From Areca catechu (taxonomy: Eukaryota > Streptophyta > Magnoliopsida > Arecales > Arecaceae), in NCBI GenBank assembly GCA_021397845.1, contig CM038050.1:147869980-147933979 (forward strand): a stretch of DNA of 64,000 bases. The letters run 5' to 3'. A program made the translations under genes and the position numbers. Within the stretch, counting starts at the first letter, position 1; each line of letters opens with the position of its first letter. The notes beneath the pieces are model-generated. The model worked only from the letters and a program-made list of their open reading frames with translations. It had not been told where the DNA came from and did no database searches. Shown piece after piece: positions 47,609 through 58,505 of this stretch.

Positions 47609-47812
47609 ATACTTAGATTATATTTGTGATTGTTTGTCTCTCTCTCTTGCTCTTACATTTATTGCATTTAAATTTTTGCTACATACTCTTTAAGAGCACA
47701 ATACTCTTGCATCTCATTGCACTTAAATTATTTATTGAATTGGTTCACACACTTGCAATTAATTTTTAGAAACCCAATTCATCCTCCCTCTTGGGTTGCT
47801 TACTGGGCAACA

Positions 47813-48483
47813 AGATAAGAGGAAGATGCAGGAGGAGCGGGGAGAGGTAAGTAAGCAAGCCACCAAAAGCACAGCAGCCAAGGGACCGGCCGGAGAACCT
47901 CCCCGCTCCCCACTCTCCATTCCTTCTTTCTACTGTTTGGACATTACTATCTTGTTCTTTCTGTTATTTAAACATCACTACCTTGTCGCCCCCTGAGGTG
48001 AGGGAGTCCCCCAAGCTCTCATCTCAGAGGTTCTATTCCCCCCGATCATCCCATTAACTTGATCGTCGAAGTGTCCTCATCAAAATTTCTGGCCCGGGTC
48101 TCCTCTTTTTTGCAGGTTGATTGAATCGAAGGGCCAACCCCCGAAGAGGGGGAAGCACATCCAACGGGAGGAGGCACCCAACGTAGTGGCGATGCACTGG
48201 AGCTACAGGCCACGATGATCTAGGCGGCAATAGATTTACCCCCCGAGATAAGGGAGTCCCCCAAGCTCTCCATCTTAGAGGTTCTGTTCTCCTCGATCAT
48301 CCCACTGACTTGATCATCGGAGTGTCCTCACCAGAATTCCTGGCTAGGATCTCCTCTTTTTTGCATGTCGATTAGACCGTAGGACCGACCCCCGAAGAGG
48401 AAAAAGTGCACCTAGAGGGAGGAGGCACCCGACACAGCAGCGACTCACTGGAGCTACAGGCTACGATGATCCAGGTAGCAAAA
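47813..48483 (+). mobile_element. 5' LTR of I, right portion
   Basis: It aligns to 53386-54056 of the 3' LTR. It contains two tandem 250-bp units (starting about 47991 and 48241) and ends GCAAAA, where the 3' LTR has GCAACA, directly before the PBS. Confidence 0.85.
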
Positions 48484-48503
48484 GATTGGCACGCCAGGTA
48501 GTG
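48484..48503 (+). other. Primer binding site region of I
   Basis: GATTGGCACGCCAGGTAGTG resembles the site of A1 (GATTGACGCACCAGGTAGG). Confidence 0.65.
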
Positions 48504-48880
48504 GGAAAGAGATGACTTGAGAGCTAAGAAAATCACTGCCAAGGCTAAGGATCGAGGATCTCCAATCGATGGAATAATAGTAGCCACCTCCCTGGGGGGT
48601 AGGCGGGGGACACGAGAGCTCCCCCTTGGGGGCCCGACCAAAGAATGAGAAGAGAGGGGTCTAATGATAGTGGAGAGAGGGGCTTGTGTTCGTGGTCTTC
48701 TGAAACACCTGCCACCTTTCATGGTACTCTCTGGTTAGACCGAGAATCCAGACATTCTCCTATGAGTGGGGCTTCCATCATTTCATGCAGGCCTAACTGG
48801 GATGTCTCTGTCCACTCAAAGTTTCGCAGACTCAAGCTGGGCCCCCCCAGTAAACTCAGCGCCCCATAGCCTCATGGCCG
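48504..48880 (+). other. Leader of I
   Basis: GA-rich then mixed sequence with stops in all frames. No gag can be recognised. Confidence 0.55.
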
Positions 48881-50830
48881 CGCTCACAGCCCGGAGGTGG
48901 TACCAAGATGCCATCTACCACGTGACTCACAGCATGGCAAATCGAGAAGCTCGGTGCCCTCATCAATCTTGCTCATAGCCCGGAGGTGGCAGCGAGATGT
49001 CGTCTACCACTTGACTCATAGCGGGGCAAACCAACAAGGTGGGCCACTCCATCAGGCCCACCCTCATCAACCGAGCTCACAGCCCCAAGGCGGTACCAAG
49101 ATGCTGTCTACCGCATGACTCACAGCTTGGCTCACCCATAAGTCCGACGCCCCATAGCCTCATGGCCATGCTCACAGCCCGGAGGCGGTACCAAGATGTC
49201 GTCTACCGTGTAACTCATAATGTGGTGAATTGAGAAGCTCGATGCCCTCATCAGCCTCGCTCACAGCCCAGAGGTGGTAGTGGGATGGCTTCTACCGCAT
49301 GACTCATAATGGGACAAACCAACAAGATGGGCCACTCCATCAAACCCACCCTTATCAACCGAGCTCACAGCCCGGAGGTAGCACCAAGATGCCATCTACT
49401 GCATGGCTCATAGGTTGGCTCACCCATAAGTCTGGCATCCCACAGCCTCATGACCGCGCTCACAACCCGAAGGCAACACCAAGATGTCGTCTACCGCGTG
49501 ACTCACAGCATGGCAAATCGAGAAGCTCGGTGCCCTCATCGGCCTTGCTCACAACCTGGAGGCAGCAGTGGGATGCCATCTATCGCATGACTCACAGTGA
49601 GGCAAACCAACAAGGCGAGCCACTCCATCAAGCCCGCCCTCATCAACCAAGCTCACAGCCTAGAGGTGGAACCAAGATGCCATCTACCGCATGACTCATA
49701 GCTTGGCTCATCCATAAGTTCGGTGCCCCAAAGCCTCATGGCCATGCTCACAGCCCGGAGGCAGCACCAAGATGCCATCTATTGCGTGACTTATAGCATG
49801 GCAAATCAAGAAGCTTGACCCCTCATCAGCCAAGCTCACAGCCCGGAGGTGGTACCAAGATGCTGTCTATCACGTGGCTCATAGCTTGGCTCATCCATAA
49901 GTCTGACACTCCACAGACTCATGGCCATGCTCATAGCCTAGAGGCGGCACCAAGATGTCGTCTACTGCGTGACTCATAGCATGCTGAATCGAGAAGCTCG
50001 GTGCCCTCACCAACCTTGCTCACAGCCCAGAGGTAGCACCAAAATGCTGTCTACCGCATGACTCACAGTGGGGCAAACCAACAAGGCGGGCCCCTCTATC
50101 AGGCCCACCCTCCTCGACCGTGCTCATAGCCCGGAGGTGGTAGTAGGATGCCATCTACCGCATGACTCACAACATGGCAACTCCTTATCAGTGAGCCGGG
50201 CCCACTCCATCAGGCCCACACCCAAGGCCGAGCTCATAGCCCGGAGGTGGCGGCAGGGCAACCCGTCATCTATCACTTGACTCACAGTTCGACATCCTCA
50301 CCAACAAGTCGAGCCCACTCCATCAGGCCTACACTCCTCGTCGTGCTTACAGACCGGAGGTGGCGGTAGGGCAACCCGCCATCAATCGCTTAACTCACAG
50401 TTCGGCAGCCTCACCAACAAATCAGGCCCACTCCATTAGGCCCACACTCCTCGCCATTCTCACAATCCGGAGGGGGTGGCAGGGTAACCCGCCATCTACC
50501 GCTTAACTCACAGTTCAGCACTCTCAAGCCAAGCCCATTCCATCAGGCCCACACTTTTCAGTCGAGCCTACAATCCTGAGGTAGCGACAGGGCAACCCGC
50601 CATCTACCACGAGGCTCGTAGCTAGGCAATCTTCAAGCTAGGTCCTTCCGACATACCCGCACTTAGTCACCCGCTCACAGTCTTGAAGTGCAATTGGGGA
50701 TTCTTGGTGCCCCGCCGTCTACCGCGTGACTCATAGTTTGGCACCTATAAGTCAAGAAACTCATGAAACTCTGCACCCACTACCTTACTTACAGTCCGGA
50801 GATGTCCGTCAAGAAACTCCAGAAGTCCTG
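48880..50830. repeat. Satellite-like higher-order repeat array in I
   Basis: Units of about 80-116 bp share the core 'GGAGGTGGTACCAAGATGCCATCTACCG' in variant forms, always followed by CGTGACTCACAGC or similar. From 48890 to about 50050 three unit types alternate: one with ATGGCAAATCGAGAAGCT, one with GGGGCAAACCAACAAGG and one with TTGGCTCACCCATAAG. Together they give a period near 290 bp for about four rounds. After 50130 only one type with CCATCAGGCC is left. Short ORFs here are repeat shadows. Confidence 0.85.
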
Positions 50831-51147
50831 CCATCTGCCACTTGATTCACAGCATGGCAAACTAAGCCAGGATATTCTAGAAGCCCTGCATCCAGTTGCC
50901 TTGCTCACGGCCTGGGGATGTTGGTGGGAAATCCCTGAACTCCCACCATCGGTCGCCTGACTCATGGCTTGGCAAATTGAGGAGATTTTCCAAAAGCGAT
51001 CCAAGCCAAAGAAAAGAAAAGCAACAAGTAAAGTAGAGAGAATACAAAGCATTCTGAGTGAAGGGGAAAAAAATTACCCTCATTAAAATGCCCCTTACAT
51101 TGGAGAGAGGTTCCTAGCAGCCTAGGTGGCTGTACCATAGATTCAAG
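50831..51147 (+). other. I, region between the array and the purine tract
   Basis: It starts with decayed repeat units and then turns into unique sequence with an antisense AATAAA-like context near 51080 (CATTAAAATG). In A1 a similar TTTATTACAGGAGCAGGG lies beside the end of pol. No ORF is supported. Confidence 0.45.
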
Positions 51148-51170
51148 CAAAAAAAAAGAAAAGAAAAAAA

Positions 51171-51201
<31 letters not shown>
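51148..51201. repeat. Purine tract ending in 31 G
   Basis: An A-rich purine run is followed by an unbroken G run (51171-51201). It could form a G-quadruplex or be an assembly fill. There is no LTR directly after it, so it is not the polypurine tract. Confidence 0.85.
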
Positions 51202-51203
<2 letters not shown>

Positions 51204-52360
51204 AGCGGTCATGAAGGAAAGGATGCCTTCATTGATCAAAAGTCTCTTACATCTTATGAAGGCTCCCGACAGGCCGAGGGACCTCCTGAAATTCTAAGAT
51301 ACAAGATGAAAGGAAGATGGGCCGAAGCCCCATCTCCGCTCCTTGCTCGATCGGTGGGTAGGTCCCCTCAGCGCTAACGCAACACCTGCTAGAGGGCTCT
51401 GACCTTAACCTCTGTGATCGGTGTTGGAGGCACCGACAGGGCCGGTCGGCCCTGGACTCTACTCTCGAGAGGTGGCTGGGGATATGTCAGTCCCTCCTAC
51501 CCGAGCAGATAGGTGTCCTTCCTCAGAAGTTCACTAAATTTCTAGAGTCCGGCATCAGCTCCGCTGCCCCGTCCTTGGAGGTCACCAATCTTGTGACTCC
51601 AAGGGCAACTGCAGCAGCTCCATGTTAGAATACTCCTGTCAATGCCACAATGGCCATGGCCTTTTTCACAGGGACCATAACCGGGGCCAACACCTCCTCC
51701 TATAAGATCTCCGACCTTGTGAATCGAGAGGTGGCTCCAGATGTCCCTCATCTTTGAGGCAGCCTCTTTCTCTGCCCCAGTTGCATGACCGGAGGCTCTC
51801 CCCCTCCTCATCCTTGGGGGTGGTTTCGATCTTGATAGATTTCTTCTCCGAACCAAATGTCCTCACCTTGGCACTGGCCGATCACTCTTGGAGAGCCTTC
51901 ATTTGGCCCTTCGGGTCTCGGGCTGAGATCCTGAAATCTACTAAGAGCCCTCCCTCAACACAGGTCGAAGGAGAGGGATCGAAGAAGGAGAACATGGAGG
52001 CTAACGCTAGAACGAGAAGGGGGCTGAAGAAGGAGGAAGGAAGCTTTGCAGAACCCTGGCTGCCTACACCCGAAGGCCCTTTAAACCCTTCGTAACCAAC
52101 CGAAAGCCACCACATGTCGGCACCAGGTGCCCCCCGATGCTTCAGTTCATGGAATGGACACCTTGATCCAGCCAAGGCATTGAGATCCCTCCATTGGAAA
52201 ACTGAGTGCAATGCCCCATTAATGTAAAGTCGCGGTCTTCGGGGCATGGCCAGTCGAAGCATTGATGGCGTAGTAAATGCACCCCTCCACGACAGCACGA
52301 TCATTACTCCTATCACCCCGAGCACCGTCCCGTCTTCTGGGCTAGGGAGTGCGGGGCATC
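51202..52360 (-). other. I, remnants of an antisense ORF region
   Basis: By position (between the internal part and the 3' LTR) this corresponds to the antisense ORF region of A1 and A2. Minus-strand frames are open in pieces (51540-51870 and 51880-52325) but do not match the A1 or A2 protein clearly. Around 52080-52140 a stretch resembles the area upstream of the A2 antisense ORF. A purine-rich tract (GGGCTAGGGAGTGCGGGGC) ends beside the 3' LTR. Confidence 0.45.
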
Positions 52361-52454
52361 TAATATGGCACCTCCACTGACATGGAGCCTATTGGCGACC
52401 ATGCTGGTGAGAGGCCCACCACCTGGATGTGGCGGCCCAACGAGGAGATGAAGC

Positions 52455-52760
52455 AAGCCCTCCTGTTAAGGTCAGCTCCCAGCCGAGGTCATGTTCATGG
52501 GGCGAGCCCTCCATCTGACGATAGCTCTCAGCCAGGGTCGTGCTCATGCTGTCAAGGAAAGTTCTCCTGCCGAGATCAGCTCCTAGCTGGGGTCGTGCTC
52601 ATGGGGTGAGCCCTCCACCTGAGGTCAGCTCTCGATCGGGGCCGTGCCTATGCTACCGAGGTGAGCCCTTCTGTCGAGGTTAGCTCCCAACCGAGGTCAT
52701 GCTCATTAGGCGAGCCCTCCATCTGAGGTTAACTCTCGGCTAGGGTCGTGCTCATGTGGC
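52455..52760. repeat. U3 repeats of I (alternating units of about 50-55 bp)
   Basis: The stretches GAGGTCAGCTCCCAGCCG and GTCGTGCTCATG recur about six times in two alternating forms, giving a dimer period near 110 bp. The place in the LTR corresponds to the 122-bp arrays of A1 and A2. Confidence 0.75.
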
Positions 52761-53385
52761 CGAAGGCAGACCTCCAAAAGGGAGGTCCTTCCCTCTGCTC
52801 TATGAAGGCCAGAATTCCTGCCAGTAGTAAAGGAGAAAAAGATCAACAGAAATTCAAACCACGACATGAAGGTCCCTGTCTACTTGCAACCTCTAGGAGG
52901 TGGTGCACACCCTGCCACCAACGCAAGCTCTGCGACATGCTGCCCGCATGCTCTGCCCAAGATAAGCCTCGTCAGGCCTAGGGCCCTGTAACGTGCCACC
53001 ACATCCACTACTGTATAGCCAGACGATGCTAACCCACGCGGCACGAGACCCAGAGTTCTCCTAAAAGGAGGATCCTGCCAAGGCCCCAGGCCCTGTGATG
53101 CTCAGAAGGTGCCTTAAGCAATGGAAACATCCCACCAAGGCACGGGGCTCAATGGCACAGTGCCTGCCCCTCTTAAGAAAAATGACACCCCGAACAGGGG
53201 GAGGATCTCTCGCTAGATGGCTCACTCTCTCTTCCAGAGGATCGGTCAGAGAGGGGGGCAAAAGGAGAAGCCGCGAGCAGTAGTAAGCCCCTCGTAAGAA
53301 GGCACCGCAAGAGGGCACACTAAGAAGGACACCGGGATAAAGCCCTAGATCCAGTCGGGGCCATCGCACAAGGCTTAAGGTAAGA
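52761..53385 (+). other. I 3' LTR, part without counterpart on the left
   Basis: LTR sequence whose partner in the 5' LTR lies beyond the H insertion. No ORF or clear TATA box is recognised. Confidence 0.5.
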
Positions 53386-54056
53386 AGGTAAGACGTAGAT
53401 ACAGGAGGAGCGGGGAGAGGTAAGCAAGCAAGCCACCGAAAGCTCAACGATCAAGGGACCGGCCGGAGAACCTCCCCGCTCCCTACTCTCCATTCCTTCT
53501 TTCTACTGTTTGGACATTACTATCTTATTCTTTCTATTATTTGAACATCGCTTCCTTGTCACCCCCTAAAGCAAGGGAGTCCTCCAAGCTCTCCGTCTAA
53601 GAGATTCTATTTTTCTCGGTTGTCCCACTGACTTGATTGTCAGAGTGTCCTCGCCAAAATTCCTGGCCCGGGTCTCCTCTTTTTGTAGGCCGATCAGACC
53701 AAAGGGCCAACCCCCGAAGAGGGAGAAGCGCACCCGATGGGAGGAGGCACCCGATGCAGTGGTGACACACCGGAGCTACAGACCACGATGATCCAGGCAG
53801 CAACAGATTCACCCCCTGAGGTGAGGGAGTCTCCTAAGCTCTCCATCTTAAAGGTTCTGTTCCTCTCGATTGTCCCACTGACTTGATCATCAAAGTGTCC
53901 TCGCCAGAATCCCCAGCTCGAGTCTCCTCTTTTTTGCAGGTCGATCGGACCAAAGGGCCGACCCCCGAAGAGGGGGAAGCACACCCGGTGGGAGGAGGCA
54001 CCCGATGCAGCGACGATGCGCCAGAGCTACAGGCCATGATGATCCAGGTGGCAACA

Positions 54057-55957
54057 TATGCTAAATCTGATGAAGCTATATTTCTCGGTCATTCAACATC
54101 TAGCAAAGCATATAGAGTATTCAATAAAAGAACATTAACTATTGAAGAGTCTGTTCATGTTATTTTTGATAAAACTAATCCCTCACCTTCTAAAAAAAAG
54201 AGTGCATTGATAATGATGCAGGTATAATTGACAAAGCTATGAAGGATATGAGCTTATAAAATAAACAAGTTGAAGAAGGAGAAGAAATGGTAAGCAAAGA
54301 TCATGGTGATTTATCTAAAGAATGGAGGTTTGTAACTTCACATCCTAAAAATTTAATTATTGGTGATCCCTTACAAGGAATTAGAACTAGGTCATCACTT
54401 AGAGAAGAAATTATTACCTAGCATTTGTTTCACAAGTATAACCTAATAGTATAGAAGAGGCAGAAAATGACCCGAATTGGATGATGGCCATGCATGAAGA
54501 ACTTAATCAATTTGAAAGAAATAAGGTATGGATCCTAGTGAATAGACCCTCTGATCATCCTATTATAGGCACTAAATGGGTTTATAGAAATAAACTAGAT
54601 GAAAAGGAGAATATAATTAGAAATAAAGCTAGATTAATTGTCAAAGGATATAATCAAGGAGAAGGAATAGATTTTGATGAAACCTATACACCTGTGGCAA
54701 TATTAGAAGCTATTAGATTATTGCTTGCATTTGCTTGCTACATGAATTTCAAATTATTTCAAATGGATATAAAAAAGTACATTTTTAAATGGTTATATTT
54801 CAGAAGAAGTTTTTATAGAACAACCACCAAGATTTGAAAATCATGTTCTTCCAAATCATGTTTTCAAACTTAATAAAGTATTGTATGGTTTAAAACAAGC
54901 ACCTCGAGCATGGTATGATAGACTAAGTTCTTGCTTGAAAACAATATTACTAGAGGTAATGTAGATACAACTGTATTCATCAAAAGAAAAGAAAATGACA
55001 TGTTAGTTGTACAAATTTATATAGATGATATAATTTTTGGTGCAGCTAATGAAAATTTGTGTAGAGAATTTGCTGAGCTTATACATGACAAATTTGAAAT
55101 GAACTTAATAAGTGAACTAATCTACTTCCTTGGACTCCAAATTTAACAAACAAAGAAAGGAATATTTATCAACCAAGCTAAGTACATCAAGGAGATCATC
55201 AAGAAGTTTGGTATTGAGTTAATCAAAGAAATTGGCAACCCATGAGCCCCACCTGCAGACTTGATAAGGATGAAGATGGAAACAACATTGATCAAAAACT
55301 TTATCGATGTATGATTGGATCACTGTTGTATTTAACTGCTAGTAGACCTGATATATTTTTTAGTATATGTATATGTACTAGATTTCAATCTAATCCAAAA
55401 GAGTCACATATACTTACTGTAAAAAGAATCATAAAATATCTAAAAGAAATAAGTAATCTAGGTCTATGGTATTCTAAATAATCTTCATTGAATTTAATTG
55501 ATTTTTCTGATGCTGATATGGTGGATGTAAAATTGATAAAAAAAGTACTAATGGTACTTATCAATTTCTAGGGTTGAACTTAATCTCATGGCACTGTAAG
55601 AAGCAAAACTCCATGGCACTATCTATTGCTGAGGAAGAGTATATGGCTCAGGAAGTTGTTGTGCTCAAGTACTTAAGATTAAGCAGCAACTAAAAGATTA
55701 TAGTGTTATTCAAACTAAAATTCCTATCAAATGTAATGATACAAGTGCTATTAATCTAACAAAGAATTAAATTCAGCATTCTAGGACAAAATACATAGAA
55801 ATTAGACATCATTTCATTAAGGATCATGTACAAAATGATAATATTGAACTTGAGTTTATTCCAACAGAAAATCAATTAGCTGACATCTTTACTAAGCCAC
55901 TTAATGAAGATAGATTTTAAATGATTAGAGGAGAATTAGGATTGTGTGACCCTTTTT
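54057..55957 (+). pseudogene. J pol: end of integrase, reverse transcriptase and RNase H
   Basis: It begins in the conserved stretch SDEAIFLGHSTSSKAYRVFNK. Reverse transcriptase begins near 54460 and keeps YIDD at about 55020. Frame changes occur near 54225, 54770, 54930 and 55235, and stops near 54256, 55144 and 55480. RNase H is disturbed near 55520 and 55650. The end corresponds to F pol at 41139. It is a dead copy. Confidence 0.88.
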
Positions 55958-56296
55958 AGAATTCTTGACCTAATTCCTTCAAAATTAAGGAAAAATTATC
56001 TAGAAAACCTCCATCATCAATTTAAGGATAATAACCACCTTATCTAGTGCACTCCTAGGAATAGAAATCCTTTTTGTTATGATTTTAAACTATTTTTCTT
56101 GAATTTAGGTGAGCCGACTCGAGCAGAGAAGCTCACGGTTGAGTCAACTCGAGTGACAGGTTCACTTAAAACCTGTATGACCTAGAAAACCTCATTTCTT
56201 TCCCTTGCACTGTTCCAAGCCAAACCCTAGGGGGCTACAGCTCATTCCACCCTAGAACCATCGATTCCTTCCCTTTTCACCCTAAACTTTGACCAA
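55958..56296 (+). other. J pol-env linker with GAGCCGACTC motifs
   Basis: Short non-coding stretch. At about 56110-56152 it has GAGCCGACTCGAG and GAGTCAACTCGAG, the motif type of the G U3. Confidence 0.65.
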
Positions 56297-58053
56297 ATGA
56301 CACCAAGAAGGACAGTTGTAAAGAGATCTAGTCGGACGGCTTTTAGGACAGTTGAGGCAGAGAGGAGATCTAAATGAAGAACGGACGAGCCGACTCCTCA
56401 AGAAGACTCGAAAGAAGCCCAAGTTCAGTCACAAGCACCTCAAAGGCAAGTGATTCTTATGGAAAATCGTCCAGTAACTAGTGGTAGGAATATAGATTTG
56501 CATTCCTTGAAGATTTGGGACTTAGAAGCAGAGAATGGATAGAAAATCAAGGTTGGAGTTACTTTTGCTCTCTGGACATACCTACATACCCAATCTTATG
56601 AGAATTTTCTTTGAAAACTTGTCACTTGGAGAGAATTATGTAATGTCCATTATGAAGGGAATAAGTATGACAATTGATGAGGATAGGCTTAACAGGGTTT
56701 TGCAGATGCCTATCAATGGAAAGTATTATTTGAATTTGAAAGACAGGCAGAAAACATTGAGAACAATACTAGAAAGGAGAAATGTTGATGGAATAACTAA
56801 TGTACAGGCCAACATATTGTCTTTGGAAATGAGGCTTTTACACAACATCATCAGTAGGATCTTTCTACCCCAGACAGGCCATTTTGACTGGGTCAGCGAA
56901 TGAGATATGATGTTCATGAGATATATGATTGAGGGGGAGGCCCTTAATCTACCATTTATTATGCTTACCCAGATTCGAGACGCAGCTCGAAAGGCTAAGG
57001 CCTATTTGCCATACAGAATGGCATTTACTTTATTGTTTCGGGACTTTGGAGTTGATCTGACTGGAGAAGATAGTCGACCCCTACATCACATCGATAGGTA
57101 TTCGGCAAAATCCCTGTAGAGGATGGGATATCACCAAGTAGAGAGTGTTTGGGTCAAGAAGATGTCTGGTCAAAGAGTTGTATATCATTCTGAATCCGAT
57201 GAGGAAGCCGAGCCTGCTGCTGCTGATACTGCTAGACACAAGGATTCAGATGAGGAGACAGATTCTGACTCTAGTAGTGATGATGATTCTTCTGATGCAG
57301 AGGCTGGAGCTCAGGAGGAGATGACTAGTAGTCCGAGGACTCCTCCATGACCATCAGCTGCACCTTGGACATCTGCAACGCCTTCCACTCATATCACCAT
57401 TTCATCTGAGTAGCTTTCATAGATCACTGAGACCCTGACTAGCTCTTTCATATCGATGTTTGGCGACTTCTCCAGACACTTGAGAGAGTGCTAGAGGAAT
57501 TTCATACTCAAATGCAAGAGCTGACATGAGGATGGAGTTTGTAGAGATGGGTCAGAGGACACAAGAGGACTACAAGATAGATTTGACATAGTTACGCTTT
57601 GACTTTGGTAAGCTTTAGGGAGCAGCAGATACTTTTGTTCAAGGCCAAGTTGTTGCATTACATGGCATCCAATAGGAGATTCAGAAGATGGGGATAGAGT
57701 TGAGGACTGTTCTACTCTTCGTCACTGGAGTGCGTTCAGGATCCGAAGCTTCTACTTCTTGGTAGCCACCTCCACATCCCTCACCTGGACCTAGACAGCC
57801 TCCACCACATGCCAGACAGCCACCTCCACCTCCTGATCGTGTTGTTCATGATTTTGTTCATTCTGGAGATATTAATACTGAGCCTACTCCTACTTCTATT
57901 AGACCTAGAACTAAACCTCAAGCCAAAACTAATGTACCTAAAGCTCACACCATGACTAGATTTAGAGATCTCAGACCTAAACCCATGAAAACTGTTGTAT
58001 CATCTTCTATTTTAGAAATAGGTTCTTCTTCCAGTGAGGAAGAAGAAGATTAG
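56297..58053 (+). pseudogene. J env-like ORF
   Basis: The start is ATG 56297 with a basic N-terminus (TPRRTVVKRSSR). Stops lie near 56374, 56538, 56902, 57117 and 57348, with frame changes near 56545 and after 57400. The conserved core (LSLEMRLLHN, SRIFLPQTG) is shared with G. An acidic Ser/Asp-rich region lies at 57200-57300, a Pro-rich part near 57760-57830, and an acidic end (SSSSEEEE) before TAG 58051. No membrane segment is visible. Confidence 0.8.
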
Positions 58054-58505
58054 GTCTTGTAGATCTTGCTTTTGTTGACTCTATATTAAAACTTGTTTAT
58101 CTATATATGTATATGTGTGTACTTTGTTTGAATGACTCTGGCATTTTACTCTATTATTTTAACTCTTCTGTGATGCATAAAGTTTGATATCAAATATTTG
58201 ACATTAAAAAAAAATGGAAAATGTTAACAAGAATATCAAGAAAATAAAGAGAAGGTGAGATTATCTCAAAATATCCTAATATTCCTATTCTATTATTGAA
58301 TGCTTAAAGAACATTTTTGTTAATGACAAAAAGGGGGAGTAATATTAATATTGTGCAAGGAAAATTCAATCTTTATGAAAATATGCAAAATTGGGGGAGA
58401 AGTCAATTATGCATGGAAATCAATGAAAATAACTTGACTCTGATACATTTTAATGCTCAATTAGCTTTGATATTTATGCTAAATTAATGGAATTTAATTG
58501 GTTCT
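58054..58505 (+). other. J 3' untranslated region
   Basis: AT-rich, with AAAGGGGGAG at about 58330 and TTGGGGGAGAAG at about 58392, like the matching region in G. It is cut at 58505 by A2. Confidence 0.8.

Larger units (their letters stand above)
46258..47812 (+). mobile_element. H 3' end and SIRE-type LTR with degraded start
   Basis: The LTR end GGGCAACA is clear at 47812. The U3 array of GTGTCGACTC(ATG) motifs is at 46545-46925, a TATA-like TATTTAAG at about 47043, the stem-loop array at 47350-47524, and the nested hairpin at 47573-47608. The LTR start and purine tract cannot be located between 46258 and 46540, so the 5' part is deleted or very diverged. The sequence that follows is the inside of the 5' LTR of I, so H probably inserted there. 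Confidence 0.75.
47813..54056 (+). mobile_element. I: non-coding Tat-related LTR element (LARD-like)
   Basis: Plus-strand order: right part of the 5' LTR (47813-48483), gypsy-type PBS (48484), a higher-order repeat array, a purine tract, remnants resembling an antisense ORF region, a purine-rich tract at about 52340-52360, and 3' LTR (52361-54056). No gag or pol is seen. PBS, LTR ends and U3 repeats resemble those of A1 and A2, so it probably used their enzymes. The right flank is J pol. The left LTR is incomplete because H sits in it. Confidence 0.8.
52361..54056 (+). mobile_element. 3' LTR of I (about 1696 bp)
   Basis: It starts TAATATGGC (TG changed to TA) after the purine-rich tract and ends GCAACA before J pol at 54057. 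It is close to the A1/A2 LTR in length and plan: U3 repeats first, then R-U5. The 250-bp tandem units are at 53561-53810 and 53811-54056. Confidence 0.75.
54057..58505 (+). mobile_element. J: SIRE-type element, 3' part, cut by I and by A2
   Basis: Pol from the end of integrase through RNase H, a linker, an env-like ORF and part of the 3' untranslated region are present. The left side is interrupted by I at 54056, and the rest of J on that side is not in the window. On the right, A2 inserted at 58506 before the LTR of J. Target duplication of A2 should be gttct (58501-58505). Env-like subtype and linker motif agree with G. Confidence 0.88.

Noticed and set aside
48866..50280. Regular spaced repeats that might suggest a CRISPR-like array
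   Set aside because: Units are long, variable and without unique spacers, and the window is plant nuclear DNA.
51148..51201. Purine tract as the polypurine tract of I
   Set aside because: No LTR follows; the LTR-like start lies at 52361 after another purine-rich tract that aligns with A2.
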